This document shows positions 17,688-25,624 of a DNA stretch of 50,705 nt, in pieces. The notes below the pieces were generated by a model. The model did not search any database. It was not told the DNA's origin and worked only from the letters and a program-made list of their open reading frames with translations. The number at the start of each line of letters is the position of its first letter. The stretch's first letter is position 1. The DNA is from Firmicutes bacterium CAG:194 (GTDB taxonomy: Bacteria; Bacillota; Clostridia; Lachnospirales; Lachnospiraceae), in the NCBI GenBank assembly GCA_000432915.1, contig HF995209.1, forward strand, positions 1 through 50,705. Reading direction: 5' to 3'. The translations under genes were made by a program, and so were the position numbers.

Positions 17688-17706
17688 GATACTACATATC
17701 AGTACC
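17688..17706. promoter_or_regulatory. Possible operator in front of the GntR gene
   Basis: GATACT (17688-17693) and AGTACC (17701-17706) form an imperfect dyad around 7 bases, 20 bases upstream of the regulator's start. Position and symmetry suit an autoregulatory GntR/UTRA site, but no match to a known operator is claimed. Confidence 0.3.
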
Positions 17707-17714
17707 TGCTATAA

Positions 17715-17915
17715 ATTGTACCACAGGTGAAAGAAGGAGACAGAGTAAAGAAGGGACAGCTTCTTTTGAAATTTGATATGGATGTGATCAAGGCACATGG
17801 GCTTGAGACGATCACACCGGTTGTATTGACAAATACAGATGATCTGCGATCTGTTTCCCTGGTAAAATCCGGCAAGGTAACAGAAAAAGATGTAATTATC
17901 AGTTTTGAGAAATAA
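17715..17915 (+). pseudogene. Remnant of a PTS EIIA (glucose-type) domain
   Basis: The open frame from 17715 (after a stop at 17712) reads VKEGDRVKKGQLLLKFD and then TPVVLTNTDD, which is the C-terminal third of EIIA-Glc/Crr-like domains. The full domain is about 150 residues; only about 65 remain. The segment carrying the two active-site histidines lies upstream of the break and is absent. No plausible start with a ribosome site is present apart from a GTG at 17727. The break is about 50 bases from the divergent GntR start, so a deletion probably removed a whole PTS permease and left this tail. Confidence 0.8.
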
Positions 17916-17928
17916 GGAGGAAAACAAA

Positions 17929-18186
17929 ATGAAATCATTCAATTACACAATTACAGATGAAGTAGGAATTCATGCACGTCCTGCAGGAACGCTTGCAAAA
18001 AAGGTAAAGGAATATGCATCAACAGTTGTGATCGCGAAAGGCGAGAAGAGCGCACAGGCACAGAAGCTGATGGCAGTTATGAGCCTCGGTGTGAAAAAAG
18101 GCGAGACTGTTACAGTTACCGTAGAAGGTGATGACGAAGAAACAGCAGCTGCCGATCTGGAAAAATTCTTCCGGGAAAACCTGTAA
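17929..18186 (+). CDS. ptsH: Phosphocarrier protein HPr
   Basis: This 85-residue HPr carries phosphate from enzyme I to sugar-specific EIIA proteins. The active-site motif GIHARPAG puts the catalytic His at position 15, as in B. subtilis. Aligning the MSLG block by eye (AQKLMAVMSLG against LKSIMGVMSLG) puts Lys at position 46, where Gram-positive HPr carries the Ser phosphorylated by HPr kinase. An AAGGAGG site precedes the ATG, and the start at 17929 gives the standard length. It is flanked by EIIA and enzyme I remnants, so it is the only intact PTS gene here. Confidence 0.95.
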   Translation: MKSFNYTITDEVGIHARPAGTLAKKVKEYASTVVIAKGEKSAQAQKLMAVMSLGVKKGETVTVTVEGDDEETAAADLEKFFRENL

Positions 18187-18187
18187 A

Positions 18188-18904
18188 ATGACTCCTAAAT
18201 TACTGTTCTTTGACATCGATGGAACACTGCTTGACTACACAGGGAAAATGCCTGCCTCAGCGAAGGAAGCACTGCGGCAGGCACGCCTGACGGGACATCG
18301 GCTTGTGATCTGCTCCGGCAGATCGGGGCATCAGCTGTCTGACTGGATGTTTACGGATTTTGACGGCATTATCAACTGTACCGGTGCAAGAGTGATTTTT
18401 AAGCAGAATGTGATATATGAGCATTTTGTACCCTGGGAAGATGTCAGAAGAGCAAGGGAGGTGCTGGAGGCGGCAAATGGCGTTCTGGTGGCACAGACAG
18501 ATGAATGCATAATCCTTTCACAGGAAAGCAGTATACTTGGAGAGGAGCCTGTTATTCTGATGGCTGAGGATATTGCACCATCAGAAACAGTACAGATGGA
18601 TAAGACAAAATTACTTTCCTTTGTAACGAGACTTGGCTCTGCCAATTCGCATACTGCCATTCTTGCCAGAACAATAGGCATTCCGGCTCTTGTTGGTGTG
18701 GATATTGATCAAAAATATGAAGGAAAACTTGCAATCGTTGACGGATATGAGGGAAAATTTATTGTAGATCCGGACAGAGAAGTGCTGGCCGCTTATACAG
18801 AAAAAAACAGCAGGATGAGGAAAAGAAAAAGCTTTTGCAGCAGCTTCGCGGAAAAGAGAATGTCACAAAATCCGGGAAAAAGATCAATCTGTATGCCAAT
18901 ATAG
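18188..18904 (+). pseudogene. Fusion of a truncated HAD hydrolase with the middle of PTS enzyme I
   Basis: Residues about 1-110 are a Cof-type HAD phosphatase: FFDIDGTLL with Asp9 and Asp11, and the motif II region ICSGRS. The C-terminal motifs (catalytic Lys and the GDxxND loop) are missing. From about residue 112 the same frame becomes enzyme I: EEPVILMAEDIAPSET, then the phospho-His segment GSANSHTAILART with His155, then GIPALVGV. The enzyme I N-terminal HPr-binding domain is gone. The enzyme I frame is lost at A7 (18801-18807), after which about 32 unrelated residues precede the stop. It starts 2 bases after the HPr stop. A deletion joining two neighbouring genes is the simplest explanation. 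Confidence 0.82.
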
Positions 18905-19326
18905 GCAGTTATGGTGATCTGGCTGCAGTTATTGAAAATGATGCAGACGGAATCGGTCTGTTCAGGTCAGAATTTCTGTATCTGGAAAACAGTGATTTCC
19001 CGACAGAAGAAGAACAGTTTGCTGTTTACAGGAAAGTTGTGGAGACAATGGGTGGCAAGAAAGTGATCATCCGTACACTGGATATCGGGGCTGACAAGCA
19101 GATTGATTATTTCGGGCTGGAAAAAGAAGAAAATCCGACACTTCTGCGCTTGATCAGAATGGTGACCGAAAATGGGCATAAGGAGGGCATCTGGACAGGA
19201 ATCTGCGGCGAGCTTGGAGCAGATACTTCTCTGACAGCAGACTTTATTCACGCGGGAGTGGATGAGCTTTCTGTTTCACCGGGCGCAGTACTATCTGTCA
19301 GAAGAGCGATCAGAGAAACAGAATAA
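18808..19326 (+). pseudogene. ptsI: C-terminal enzyme I fragment in the -1 frame, with internal deletion
   Basis: Reading from 18808, one base back from the fusion frame, gives the enzyme I continuation: NLYANIGS, DADGIGLFRSEFLY and the KVIIRTLDIGADKQ block of the PEP-binding barrel. After KEEENPTL the sequence jumps to LIRMVTENGHKEG and then TGICGELGADTSLT and VDELSVSPGAVLSVR, the normal C-terminal end. By comparison with the family, about 120 residues around 19140-19155 are missing. With the frame break and missing N-terminal domain, it is very unlikely to encode active enzyme I. Confidence 0.82.
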
Positions 19327-19384
19327 CCGGCTGAAAGAAAAAATCAGAATACATCTGCCATGAGAGCAGGTTATATGGTATCAT

Positions 19385-19417
19385 AAACTATATCCTTGGA
19401 AACGAGGATATAGTTTT
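19385..19417 (+). terminator. Rho-independent terminator after the ptsI remnant
   Basis: AAACTATATCCT (19385-19396) pairs perfectly with AGGATATAGTTT (19405-19416) around an 8-base loop and runs into TTTTC. It is still intact although the gene before it has decayed. Confidence 0.85.
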
Positions 19418-19474
19418 CTGTATTTATAGGAAATTTCGATGAAATTTTTTGTGTGGACACGAAAGGAGAAGGAT

Positions 19475-20509
19475 ATGAGAACTTTTGAAGGGTATCAGAA
19501 AGGGATGAATTTAGGAGGCTGGATCTCACAGTGCAGAGTGTATGAAACACAGCATTATGACAGCTTCATCAAGGAGGAGGATATCAAGGAGATCGCGTCC
19601 TGGGGCGTGGATCACATCAGACTTCCACTTGATTATAATGTGATCGAAGAGGAAGATGGCACACCGATCGAGGAGAATTACAAGTATATAGACAATTGTA
19701 TCGAGTGGTGTGGCAAATACAACCTGAATCTGATCCTGGATCTGCATAAGACAGCAGGCTATGTATTCGATGATATAGAAGGCAGTGAAGGCTTTTTTGA
19801 CAATGACAAGCTGAAAGACCGCTTTATTGCATTATGGGACAAGCTGGCTGCAAAATACGCAAAATACAGCGACAGGATGGCATTTGAGCTGTTGAATGAG
19901 ATCGTGGATCCGGGCGTGGCGCTGAAATGGAATGCACTGGCAAAACGCGCCATGGAGACGATCCGTAAGTATAGCAAGGATGCTTATATTCTGGTAGGCG
20001 GTATCAATTATAACAGTGTGCTTTCCGTTCCGCAGCTTGATCCGCCGATGGATGATAAGATCGTATATAATTTCCACTGCTATGATCCGCAGCTTTTCAC
20101 ACACCAGTCCGCATACTGGCAGGATTTTATGCCAAAGGGCTTCCATACGGAGTATCCGATGACGGTGGCAGAGTATGAAAAAGCAGTAAAGGATAATCAT
20201 ATGCCGGATCATACAACAGAGATCTTCAGACGGGCAGGCGTTGCAGACATGGGAATCGGCTTTTTTGACGCAATTTTCGCTCCGGCGATCGAATATGCCA
20301 AAAAGATGAATGCACCGCTGTATTGCGGCGAATACGGCGTGATAGACCAGGCTCCGGCCGACGGTACGGTAAACTGGTACAAGGATATCCATGCAGCCTT
20401 TGAAAAGCATGGCATCGGACGTGCAGCATGGACTTATAAAGAAATGGATTTCGGCCTGACACAGGAGCATGTGGCTTCCGTTAAGGAGGAACTGATCAAA
20501 CTGCTGTAG
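19475..20509 (+). CDS. Glycoside hydrolase family 5 (cellulase-like) enzyme
   Basis: This 344-residue TIM-barrel enzyme begins with KGMNLGGWISQC and WGVDHIRLPLDY, typical of GH5. The acid/base is Glu142 in ELLNEIVDP and the nucleophile Glu286 in YCGEYGVID. HCYDPQLFTHQ and RAAWTYKEMDFGL line the active site. No signal peptide or anchor is present, so it probably acts in the cytoplasm on imported oligosaccharides such as beta-glucan or mannan fragments. The start at 19475 follows AAAGGAG; an in-frame ATG at 19439 precedes that site. It looks full-length and sits between two degraded loci. Confidence 0.92.
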   Translation: MRTFEGYQKGMNLGGWISQCRVYETQHYDSFIKEEDIKEIASWGVDHIRLPLDYNVIEEEDGTPIEENYKYIDNCIEWCGKYNLNLILDLHKTAGYVFDDIEGSEGFFDNDKLKDRFIALWDKLAAKYAKYSDRMAFELLNEIVDPGVALKWNALAKRAMETIRKYSKDAYILVGGINYNSVLSVPQLDPPMDDKIVYNFHCYDPQLFTHQSAYWQDFMPKGFHTEYPMTVAEYEKAVKDNHMPDHTTEIFRRAGVADMGIGFFDAIFAPAIEYAKKMNAPLYCGEYGVIDQAPADGTVNWYKDIHAAFEKHGIGRAAWTYKEMDFGLTQEHVASVKEELIKLL

Positions 20510-20541
20510 TATGGTTTGCACACAAGCCATATAAGATACGT

Positions 20542-20907
20542 ATGAAATATAAAGAGCTGGACAGCCTGAATAACGATTACAGGCGTAAATACAAGAATTA
20601 TCCGATCCATCATATGCAGGAACGAATCAAAAAGAAGGAAAGTATCGAAGAAAAGCTGTGCAGAAAGGGCTACAGGAGCCTGCATATCATCGTAGGAATT
20701 CCGGTTTATCATATCGATGGCATGGATTATTATCCGGTAGAAATTCAGATGCGGACGATGGCAATGGATCTCTGGGCAAGCATGGAACATCGGATCTGCT
20801 ACAAAAACGAGGAGAAGATCGGAAAAGATTCTCCAAAGAAAGAAACTTTTAAAGAATTTGCAAAAGAGTTATACCAGATGGAACAAAAACTGAGTGAGAT
20901 GAAGTGA
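20542..20907 (+). pseudogene. RelQ-type (p)ppGpp synthetase with a large internal deletion
   Basis: The 121 codons hold an N-terminal segment (LDSLNNDYRRKYKNYPIHHM) and the C-terminal half of the RelA/SpoT synthetase fold (YRSLHIIVGIPVYH, YPVEIQMRTMAMDLWASMEHR). In small alarmone synthetases about 57 residues normally separate these, including the DIAGxR nucleotide/metal site, and they are absent. The join falls at KGY/YRSLH, where both flanks in family members read GY, suggesting deletion between short repeats. The frame is kept and no stop is present, so a short protein could be made, but synthetase activity is not expected. No good ribosome site precedes the ATG. Confidence 0.75.
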
Positions 20908-20932
20908 GAAACTTTATCTCACTCTTTTCTAT
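20903..20932 (+). terminator. Terminator after the RelQ-like remnant
   Basis: AGTGAGA (20903-20909) pairs with TCTCACT (20917-20923) around a 7-base loop, followed by CTTTTCT. An alternative 9-bp pairing, GAGTGAGAT (20892-20900) with ATCTCACTC (20916-20924), uses the same right arm. Confidence 0.75.
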
Positions 20933-21700
20933 TCGTTCGGTGTTTTTAGTCTTCTCCCTGTTCTTATCGGCTTTCTCCCTTTTTCAATTCATAGTTTGTT
21001 CTTTTTCGATTATTTTTTCTCTGATCTATGTTTTTTGATCTGTAGTTTGTTTTGAAATTTCAGTTAGTATATCATCTGTAACATAACGTATGGAATAAAA
21101 TGATTCCTTCTGATTGATTTACATAACATCAATAACATAAGATAAAATAACAATCCTTTTCATTACAATAAAAGAGGCAGTAATACACCATATATTGTTT
21201 GGTTTAGTCAAAAAACATACTATATTATGTTGCAACAAAATAACTAGAAAATAGAAGATACAAAACTGATACCTAGGTCATAAAAAATTTGAAAAAATAA
21301 AATAGCATTTATTATAATTCAGAAAAGGAGAAAAATTACAGAAAATGATTAGATTGTCAGCAAAATGGTGACTGAAATAGTCAATATAAAATCAGAAAAA
21401 ATAACACAAATATTTAATTATGTCAGTTTACATAAAGTAATACGAATGATTAAAATAACAACGACAATATTTTAAAATGCGACAAAACTGCATTTCATAA
21501 CGCCACAATCAGAAAAATGGCATAAATATTATGTATACCTATAAATGACATGTGTATTTCATGAATAAACAGAAGAAAGAGAGAACAGCACAGAAAATAC
21601 AATATGGAAAATACAGCCGCATGCCGTTGGCACAAAATTAGAAAAGGACAGGGAAAGGTATCAGAAACGAATAAAAAAACGACTGTCATGTATGGTCATA
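20933..21700. other. AT-rich region without recognisable genes
   Basis: About 0.77 kb is much richer in A and T than its neighbours. The first part is pyrimidine-rich on the plus strand (repeated CTCCCT, TAGTTTGTT and TTTTTC tracts); the rest is A-rich with several ACATAAC/ACATAA words near 21120-21160. No open frame with a credible ribosome site or family similarity was found; the longest, on the minus strand at 21495-21689, has low-complexity composition. No tRNA, riboswitch or CRISPR-like pattern is visible. It may be a decayed gene or acquired DNA. Confidence 0.6.
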
Positions 21701-21702
21701 GG

Positions 21703-21730
21703 TTGAAAAAAGGGATATTTCTTGTATAAT
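21703..21730 (+). promoter_or_regulatory. Sigma-A-type promoter for purL
   Basis: TTGAAA (21703-21708) and a perfect TATAAT (21725-21730) are 16 bases apart, about 54 bases before the purL start. No PurBox-like element or purine riboswitch is seen in the short leader. Confidence 0.7.
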
Positions 21731-21783
21731 GAAAATGATATGTCATTAACATAGGAAAAGATTACAAATGGAGGAGTCATCAA

Positions 21784-24700
21784 ATGGCAGACGTAAGACG
21801 GATTTATGTTGAGAAAAAAGATGCTTTTGCAGTCAAAGCGAAGGAGCTGCAGGAGGATTTGAAAAACTATCTGGGGATGACAGGCATCGATAAGGTCAGA
21901 GTACTGATCCGCTATGATGTGGAAAATATCTCAGATGAAACCTTTCAGAAAGCTTGTAAGACTGTTTTCAGTGAACCGCCGGTTGATATGCTGTACGAGG
22001 AGCAGTTCCCAATGCCGGAAAATGCAAAATGTTTTTCCGTAGAGTTTTTACCGGGACAGTTCGACCAGCGTGCGGATTCCGCGCTGCAGTGTATCCAGTT
22101 TTTAAAGGAAGATGAACAGCCGATCATCAAAACTGCTGTTACTTATGTACTGGAGGGTACAGTTTCAGATGAAGATCTGGAAAAGATCAAAGCATATTGT
22201 ATCAACCCTGTAGATTCCAGAGAGACCGGTATGAAAAAGCCGGAAACACTTGTTTCCGAATATAAAGAGCCGGATGACGTCAAGATTTTTACCGGTTTTC
22301 AGGATATGCCGGAGGACGAGCTGAAGAAGTTATATGATTCTCTGGGACTTGCGATGACATTTAAGGATTTCCTTCATATTCAGAATTACTTCAAGAAGGA
22401 AGAAAAACGTGATCCGTCCATGACAGAGATCCGTGTACTCGATACGTACTGGTCTGATCATTGCCGTCATACTACTTTCTCTACAGAACTGAAGGATGTA
22501 ACATTCGAAGACGGTTATTATAAGACTCCGATTGAAAAAACATATAAAGACTATCTGGCTGCCAGAGAAGAAATCTTCAAGGGCAGAGATGATAAGTTTG
22601 TCTGCCTGATGGATCTTGCTCTCATGGCAATGCGCAAGCTGAAAAAAGAAGGCAAGCTGGATGACATGGAAAAATCAGATGAGATCAATGCCTGCTCGAT
22701 TGTTGTTCCGGTAGAGATTGACGGTAAGACAGAAGAATGGCTGATCTTCTTTAAAAATGAAACACATAACCATCCGACAGAGATCGAACCGTTCGGTGGT
22801 GCTGCTACCTGTCTTGGTGGTGCGATCCGAGATCCGCTTTCAGGCCGTGGTTATGTATATCAGGCAATGCGTATTACAGGTGCTGCAGATCCGACAGTTC
22901 CTGTTACAGAAACTTTAAAAGGAAAACTTTCCCAGAAGAAGCTTGTCAGAGGCGCAGCAAGCGGTTACTCCTCCTATGGTAATCAGATCGGTCTTGCGAC
23001 AGGCTATGTAAAGGAGATTTATCATCCTGATTATGTGGCAAAGAGAATGGAGATTGGTGCTGTCATGGGTGCTGCTCCGAGAAAGAATGTCATTCGTGAA
23101 AATTCCGATCCGGGCGACATCATCATCCTGCTCGGCGGCAGAACCGGACGTGACGGCTGCGGCGGTGCAACAGGTTCATCTAAGGTGCATACAACAACTT
23201 CCATCGAAACATGTGGTGCGGAAGTACAGAAAGGTAATGCACCGACAGAACGTAAGATCCAGAGACTGTTCCGCAGAGCCCAGGTCAGCAAGCTGATCAA
23301 GAAATGTAATGACTTTGGTGCAGGCGGTGTATCGGTAGCGATCGGTGAGCTGGCAGACGGACTGGTTGTTGATCTTGACAAAGTACCGAAGAAATATGCA
23401 GGTCTGGACGGTACAGAGCTTGCCATTTCCGAATCCCAGGAAAGAATGGCAGTTGTCGTAGCACCAGAGGATGTGGATGAATTCTTAGGCTATGCGGCAG
23501 AGGAAAATCTGGAGGCTGTCAAAGTTGCAACCGTAACAAAAGAGCCGAGACTGGTGCTGAACTGGAGAGGCAAGAGTATCGTAAATCTTTCCAGAGCATT
23601 TCTGGATACAAACGGTGCACATCAGGAAACAAGCGTAAAGGTGGATGTACCGAAGAAAGAAGATAACTATTTAGAAAAGATTGCAATAGATAAAGTAGAA
23701 AAGGATCTGGAGCAGAAGGATGTCAAGGCTGCTATGCTGGATACCCTGCATGACCTCAATGTCTGCAGCCAGAAAGGTCTTGTGGAAATGTTTGATGCCT
23801 CCATCGGTGCTGGCAGCGTATTTATGCCATACGGTGGACAGTATCAGCTGACAGAAACACAGTCCATGGTAGCGAAGCTTCCGGTTCTGCATGGTAAGAC
23901 AGATACTGTTACAATGATGAGCTATGGCTTTGATCCATATCTTTCCAGCTGGAGCCCATACCATGGTGCGATTTATGCAGTCCTCGAATCTTTATCCAAG
24001 ATCGTTGCAACGGGTGGTGATTATAAGAAGGTTCGTTTCACATTCCAGGAATACTTCCGCCGCATGACAGAAGATCCGGAAAGATGGAGCCAGCCGTTTG
24101 CAGCACTTTTAGGTGCTTATAATGCACAGATCGGTTTCGGTCTGCCAAGTATCGGTGGAAAGGACAGTATGTCCGGTACATTTAATGATATCGATGTACC
24201 TCCGACACTTGTGTCATTTGCAGTAGATACCGCACTGCAACAGGAAATCCTGACACCGGAGCTGAAAAAGACAGGCGACGCGCTTGTATTATTTGAGATT
24301 CCGAAGGATGCTTATGATCTGCCGGAATACGATAAGGTAATGGCTTTATATGAGAAGCTGCATGCTCTTGTGGTAGACGGTACTTTGAAGGCTGCTTATA
24401 CAGTAGACGGGACAGGTGTGATGGCTGCAACAGCCAAGATGGCATTCGGTAATAAGCTGGGTGTAAGCTATGCAGACAGCCTGACAGAAAAAGAGCTATT
24501 CGGTAATCAGATCGGTGCGATCGTTGCAGAAGTGGCACAGGAAGATCTTGCAAAGCTTCCGGCTTATAAACTGGTCGGCAGCGTAGCAGAAAGTGGATTT
24601 GCTTATAAGGATGCAGTTGTGACAGAAGACGATGCACTGAAGAGCTGGAGCTCCACACTGGAACGTGTCTTCCCGACAAAGGCAGAAAAAGGTACAGATC

Positions 24701-25557
24701 CGGTTGCTTCTCCTTTATATGAAGCAAAAGAAGTATATGTATGCAAGCATAAAGTAGCAAAACCAACCGTATTCATTCCGGTATTCCCGGGTACAAACTG
24801 CGAATACGATTCAGCAAAGGCATTTGAAAGAGCCGGAGCGGATGTCATCACAAAGGTATTTAAAAATATGTCAGCGGAAGACATCAGAGAAAGTGTAGAT
24901 GCTTTTGAAAAAGCGATCAGTCAGGCACAGATCATCATGTTCCCGGGCGGCTTCTCAGCAGGTGATGAGCCGGACGGAAGCGCGAAATTCTTTGCAACCG
25001 CATTCCAGAATGCAAAGATCAAAGAAGCTGTGACAAAGCTGTTGAACGAGCGCGATGGTCTTGCACTTGGTATCTGTAACGGTTTCCAGGCACTGATCAA
25101 ACTTGGTCTTGTACCATATGGCGAGATCTGTGGACAGAAGGAGGATTCTCCGACACTGACCTACAACACGATCAACCGTCATATCTCCAAGATGGTTTAT
25201 ACAAAGGTTGTTTCCAATAAATCTCCATGGCTTGCACAGGCAGAGGTAGGTAAGACTTATGTATCGCCTGCTTCTCACGGTGAAGGTCGTTTCGTAGCAC
25301 CGAAGGAATGGATCGACAAGCTGTTTGCAAACGGACAGGTTGCAACACAATATGCGGACTTCAATGGCAATGTTTCCATGGATGAAGAGTGGAACGTCAA
25401 CGGTTCTTATGCAGCCATCGAAGGTATCACTTCTCCGGATGGCAGATGCTTCGGTAAGATGGCACATGCGGAAAGACGTGACAATGCGGTAGCGATCAAC
25501 ATTTACGGTGAACAGGATCTGAAGATCTTTGAATCCGGTGTAGCTTACTTTAAATAG
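21784..25557 (+). CDS. purL: Phosphoribosylformylglycinamidine synthase, single-chain form
   Basis: This 1257-residue enzyme makes FGAM from FGAR, ATP and glutamine in purine synthesis. The N-terminal and synthetase part (about 1-960) contains LDTYWSDHCRHTTF, FKNETHNHPTEIEPFGGAAT, GGRTGRDGCGGATGSSK and FGLPSIGGKDSMSGT. The fused glutaminase domain (about 990-1257) contains PVFPGTNCEYDS, FPGGFSAGDEPDG, the nucleophile Cys1098 in LGICNGFQALI and the histidine/glutamate of SHGEGRF. The fused architecture is common in Clostridia, while B. subtilis uses separate PurL, PurQ and PurS. The ATG follows GGAGGA. It stands alone rather than in a pur operon. Confidence 0.97.
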   Translation: MADVRRIYVEKKDAFAVKAKELQEDLKNYLGMTGIDKVRVLIRYDVENISDETFQKACKTVFSEPPVDMLYEEQFPMPENAKCFSVEFLPGQFDQRADSALQCIQFLKEDEQPIIKTAVTYVLEGTVSDEDLEKIKAYCINPVDSRETGMKKPETLVSEYKEPDDVKIFTGFQDMPEDELKKLYDSLGLAMTFKDFLHIQNYFKKEEKRDPSMTEIRVLDTYWSDHCRHTTFSTELKDVTFEDGYYKTPIEKTYKDYLAAREEIFKGRDDKFVCLMDLALMAMRKLKKEGKLDDMEKSDEINACSIVVPVEIDGKTEEWLIFFKNETHNHPTEIEPFGGAATCLGGAIRDPLSGRGYVYQAMRITGAADPTVPVTETLKGKLSQKKLVRGAASGYSSYGNQIGLATGYVKEIYHPDYVAKRMEIGAVMGAAPRKNVIRENSDPGDIIILLGGRTGRDGCGGATGSSKVHTTTSIETCGAEVQKGNAPTERKIQRLFRRAQVSKLIKKCNDFGAGGVSVAIGELADGLVVDLDKVPKKYAGLDGTELAISESQERMAVVVAPEDVDEFLGYAAEENLEAVKVATVTKEPRLVLNWRGKSIVNLSRAFLDTNGAHQETSVKVDVPKKEDNYLEKIAIDKVEKDLEQKDVKAAMLDTLHDLNVCSQKGLVEMFDASIGAGSVFMPYGGQYQLTETQSMVAKLPVLHGKTDTVTMMSYGFDPYLSSWSPYHGAIYAVLESLSKIVATGGDYKKVRFTFQEYFRRMTEDPERWSQPFAALLGAYNAQIGFGLPSIGGKDSMSGTFNDIDVPPTLVSFAVDTALQQEILTPELKKTGDALVLFEIPKDAYDLPEYDKVMALYEKLHALVVDGTLKAAYTVDGTGVMAATAKMAFGNKLGVSYADSLTEKELFGNQIGAIVAEVAQEDLAKLPAYKLVGSVAESGFAYKDAVVTEDDALKSWSSTLERVFPTKAEKGTDPVASPLYEAKEVYVCKHKVAKPTVFIPVFPGTNCEYDSAKAFERAGADVITKVFKNMSAEDIRESVDAFEKAISQAQIIMFPGGFSAGDEPDGSAKFFATAFQNAKIKEAVTKLLNERDGLALGICNGFQALIKLGLVPYGEICGQKEDSPTLTYNTINRHISKMVYTKVVSNKSPWLAQAEVGKTYVSPASHGEGRFVAPKEWIDKLFANGQVATQYADFNGNVSMDEEWNVNGSYAAIEGITSPDGRCFGKMAHAERRDNAVAINIYGEQDLKIFESGVAYFK

Positions 25558-25580
25558 GAAGCAGAAAACAATAGCAAAAC

Positions 25581-25624
25581 AGCCGTCTCCCTCATATAGT
25601 AAATTATGTATAGGGGGAGCGGCT
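25581..25624 (+). promoter_or_regulatory. Hairpin enclosing the ribosome binding site of the DpaA-like gene
   Basis: AGCCG (25581-25585), CTCCC (25587-25591) and the following CATATA pair with TATA, GGGGGAG and CGGCT (25607-25624), with one or two bulges. The stem buries the AGGGGGAG ribosome site and ends at the ATG. A CATATAGTA match to the sigma-E/K-type -10 pattern (CATAnnnTA) lies at 25593-25601 in the left arm; without a convincing -35 this is speculative. Confidence 0.5.

Noticed and set aside
21495..21689. Minus-strand 64-codon open frame in the AT-rich region
   Set aside because: Phe/Ile/Leu-rich composition expected by chance in AT-rich DNA, with no ribosome site.
21731..21783. Purine riboswitch or PurBox in the purL leader
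   Set aside because: The leader is only about 50 bases and shows neither the conserved junction nor a PurBox.
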